Source of the DNA: Akkermansia sp.
Lineage (GTDB): Bacteria; Verrucomicrobiota; Verrucomicrobiia; Verrucomicrobiales; Akkermansiaceae
Direction: 5' to 3'
Assembly (NCBI GenBank): GCA_020047775.1
Contig: JAIFNK010000215.1
Span: 1 to 7,048 of the forward strand
Length of the DNA stretch: 7,048 nt
Positions 6,337 through 7,048 of the stretch are shown in pieces. Position numbers and translations under genes: made by a program. The first letter of the stretch is position 1; every line of letters begins with the position of its first letter. Below the pieces are notes generated by a model. The model was not told where the DNA came from and did no database searches. It saw nothing but the letters and a program-made list of their open reading frames with translations.

Positions 6337-7048
6337 ATGAAGAACCGCATTTTCACCGCCATCACGATTCTTGCGCCGCTCGTCCTGCCACCGTCGTCTC
6401 CTGCGGCGGAGCGGCCGCCGAACGTGGTCTTCTTCCTCGTCGATGATCTCGGCCAGCGCGACCTCGGTTGTTACGGCAGCACCTTTTACGAGACTCCGAA
6501 CATCGACCGACTGGCGAAGGACGGCGCGAAGTTCACCGACGCCTACGCGGCATGTTCGGTCTGCTCGCCGACGCGCGCGAGCATCCTTTCCGGCCAGTGG
6601 CCGCAGCGCACCGGCGTCACCGACTACATCGGCGCACCGATGACGCCGGAGCAATGGAAGCGCAACACCAAGCTGCTGCCCGCGCCCTACGCAGACCGCC
6701 TCGCGCTCGACTCGCCCACGCTGGCGAAAGCCATGAAGGCAGCGGGCTACGCGACCTTCTTTGCCGGCAAGTGGCACCTCGGCCCGGAGGGGTGGTGGCC
6801 GGAGAACCAGGGCTTCGACATCAACATGGGCGGCCATTCCGGTGGCGGCCCCTACGGCGGCAAGGGATACTTCTCGCCTTATAACAATCCGAAATTGAGT
6901 GACGGGCCGGCGGGCGAACATTTGCCCGACCGCCTCGCCAGCGAGACCGCGAAATTCATCGAGGCTAACAAAGACAAGCCGTTCTTCGCCTACTTCCCGT
7001 TTTACTCCGTCCACACGCCGCTGATGGCGCGCGAGGATTTGCGGAAAA
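6337..7048 (+). CDS. Secreted arylsulfatase A-type sulfatase, 3' end missing
   Basis: The frame from ATG 6337 stays open to the window edge, giving the first 237 residues. Residues 1-24 are a signal peptide (MKNR, then a hydrophobic stretch ending SSPAA), so the enzyme acts in the periplasm or outside. Known sulfatase features follow in order: metal-binding VDDLG (D36, D37), YGSTFYETPNIDRLAKDG, the signature CSPTRASILSG with C76 as the formylglycine precursor and R80, GKWHLG (K145, H147) and FFAYFPFYSVHTP (H226). Family members hydrolyse sulfate esters, often on polysaccharides or glycosaminoglycans, and need a Ca2+ ion and a formylglycine-generating enzyme. The 'SVHTP' and 'GKWHLG' style is like N-acetylgalactosamine-6-sulfatase/arylsulfatase A relatives, but the substrate cannot be read from this. 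Relatives are usually 450-550 residues, so about half is missing. The 195-bp gap upstream argues for its own transcript. Confidence 0.93.
   Translation, partial: MKNRIFTAITILAPLVLPPSSPAAERPPNVVFFLVDDLGQRDLGCYGSTFYETPNIDRLAKDGAKFTDAYAACSVCSPTRASILSGQWPQRTGVTDYIGAPMTPEQWKRNTKLLPAPYADRLALDSPTLAKAMKAAGYATFFAGKWHLGPEGWWPENQGFDINMGGHSGGGPYGGKGYFSPYNNPKLSDGPAGEHLPDRLASETAKFIEANKDKPFFAYFPFYSVHTPLMAREDLRK

Noticed and set aside
6211..7014. 267-codon minus-strand frame opposite the sulfatase
   Set aside because: The plus strand encodes an exact sulfatase signature and other family motifs; the minus product is Arg/Val-rich, as expected for the antisense of GC-rich coding DNA.

Overview
The window looks like a bacterial chromosome segment from the PVC group, most probably Verrucomicrobiota. 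This is inferred from family styles, not from a database match. The signs are a giant secreted protein built of cadherin-like and discoidin-like modules, ending in a short 'STDLQNWT...FY' C-terminal domain typical of that phylum, and a secreted formylglycine sulfatase nearby. All genes read on the + strand.

Layout. (1) Bases 1-5126 are the 3' part of one very large gene, open at the left edge. It encodes at least 1,707 cysteine-free residues: tandem ~206-210-residue DDFS-type repeats, four cadherin-like beta-sandwich repeats, a beta-rich insert, two discoidin-like domains, a P/Homo B-type domain and a C-terminal domain. No enzyme core is visible, so it reads as a surface or secreted binding/adhesion protein. 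(2) Bases 5127-5548 are non-coding: a hairpin just after the stop, then a 203-bp element bounded by 30-bp imperfect inverted repeats (18 bp of them perfect), which looks like a MITE or IS remnant. (3) Bases 5549-6141 hold a broken gene. A signal peptide and the start of a helical region lie in one frame, and a beta-rich C-terminal region in another, with the switch near a run of six G. (4) Bases 6337-7048 are the 5' half of a sulfatase gene with a good Shine-Dalgarno, a signal peptide and an exact sulfatase signature; it runs off the right edge.

Together this suggests an organism that displays large carbohydrate- or surface-binding proteins and desulfates polysaccharides outside the cytoplasm. 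The genes are separated by hairpins and an element, so nothing shows that they form one operon. I see no RNA gene, CRISPR array, defence system or clearly new system. The points most worth checking are the inverted-repeat element, the broken secreted gene and the internal repeat shuffling of the giant protein.
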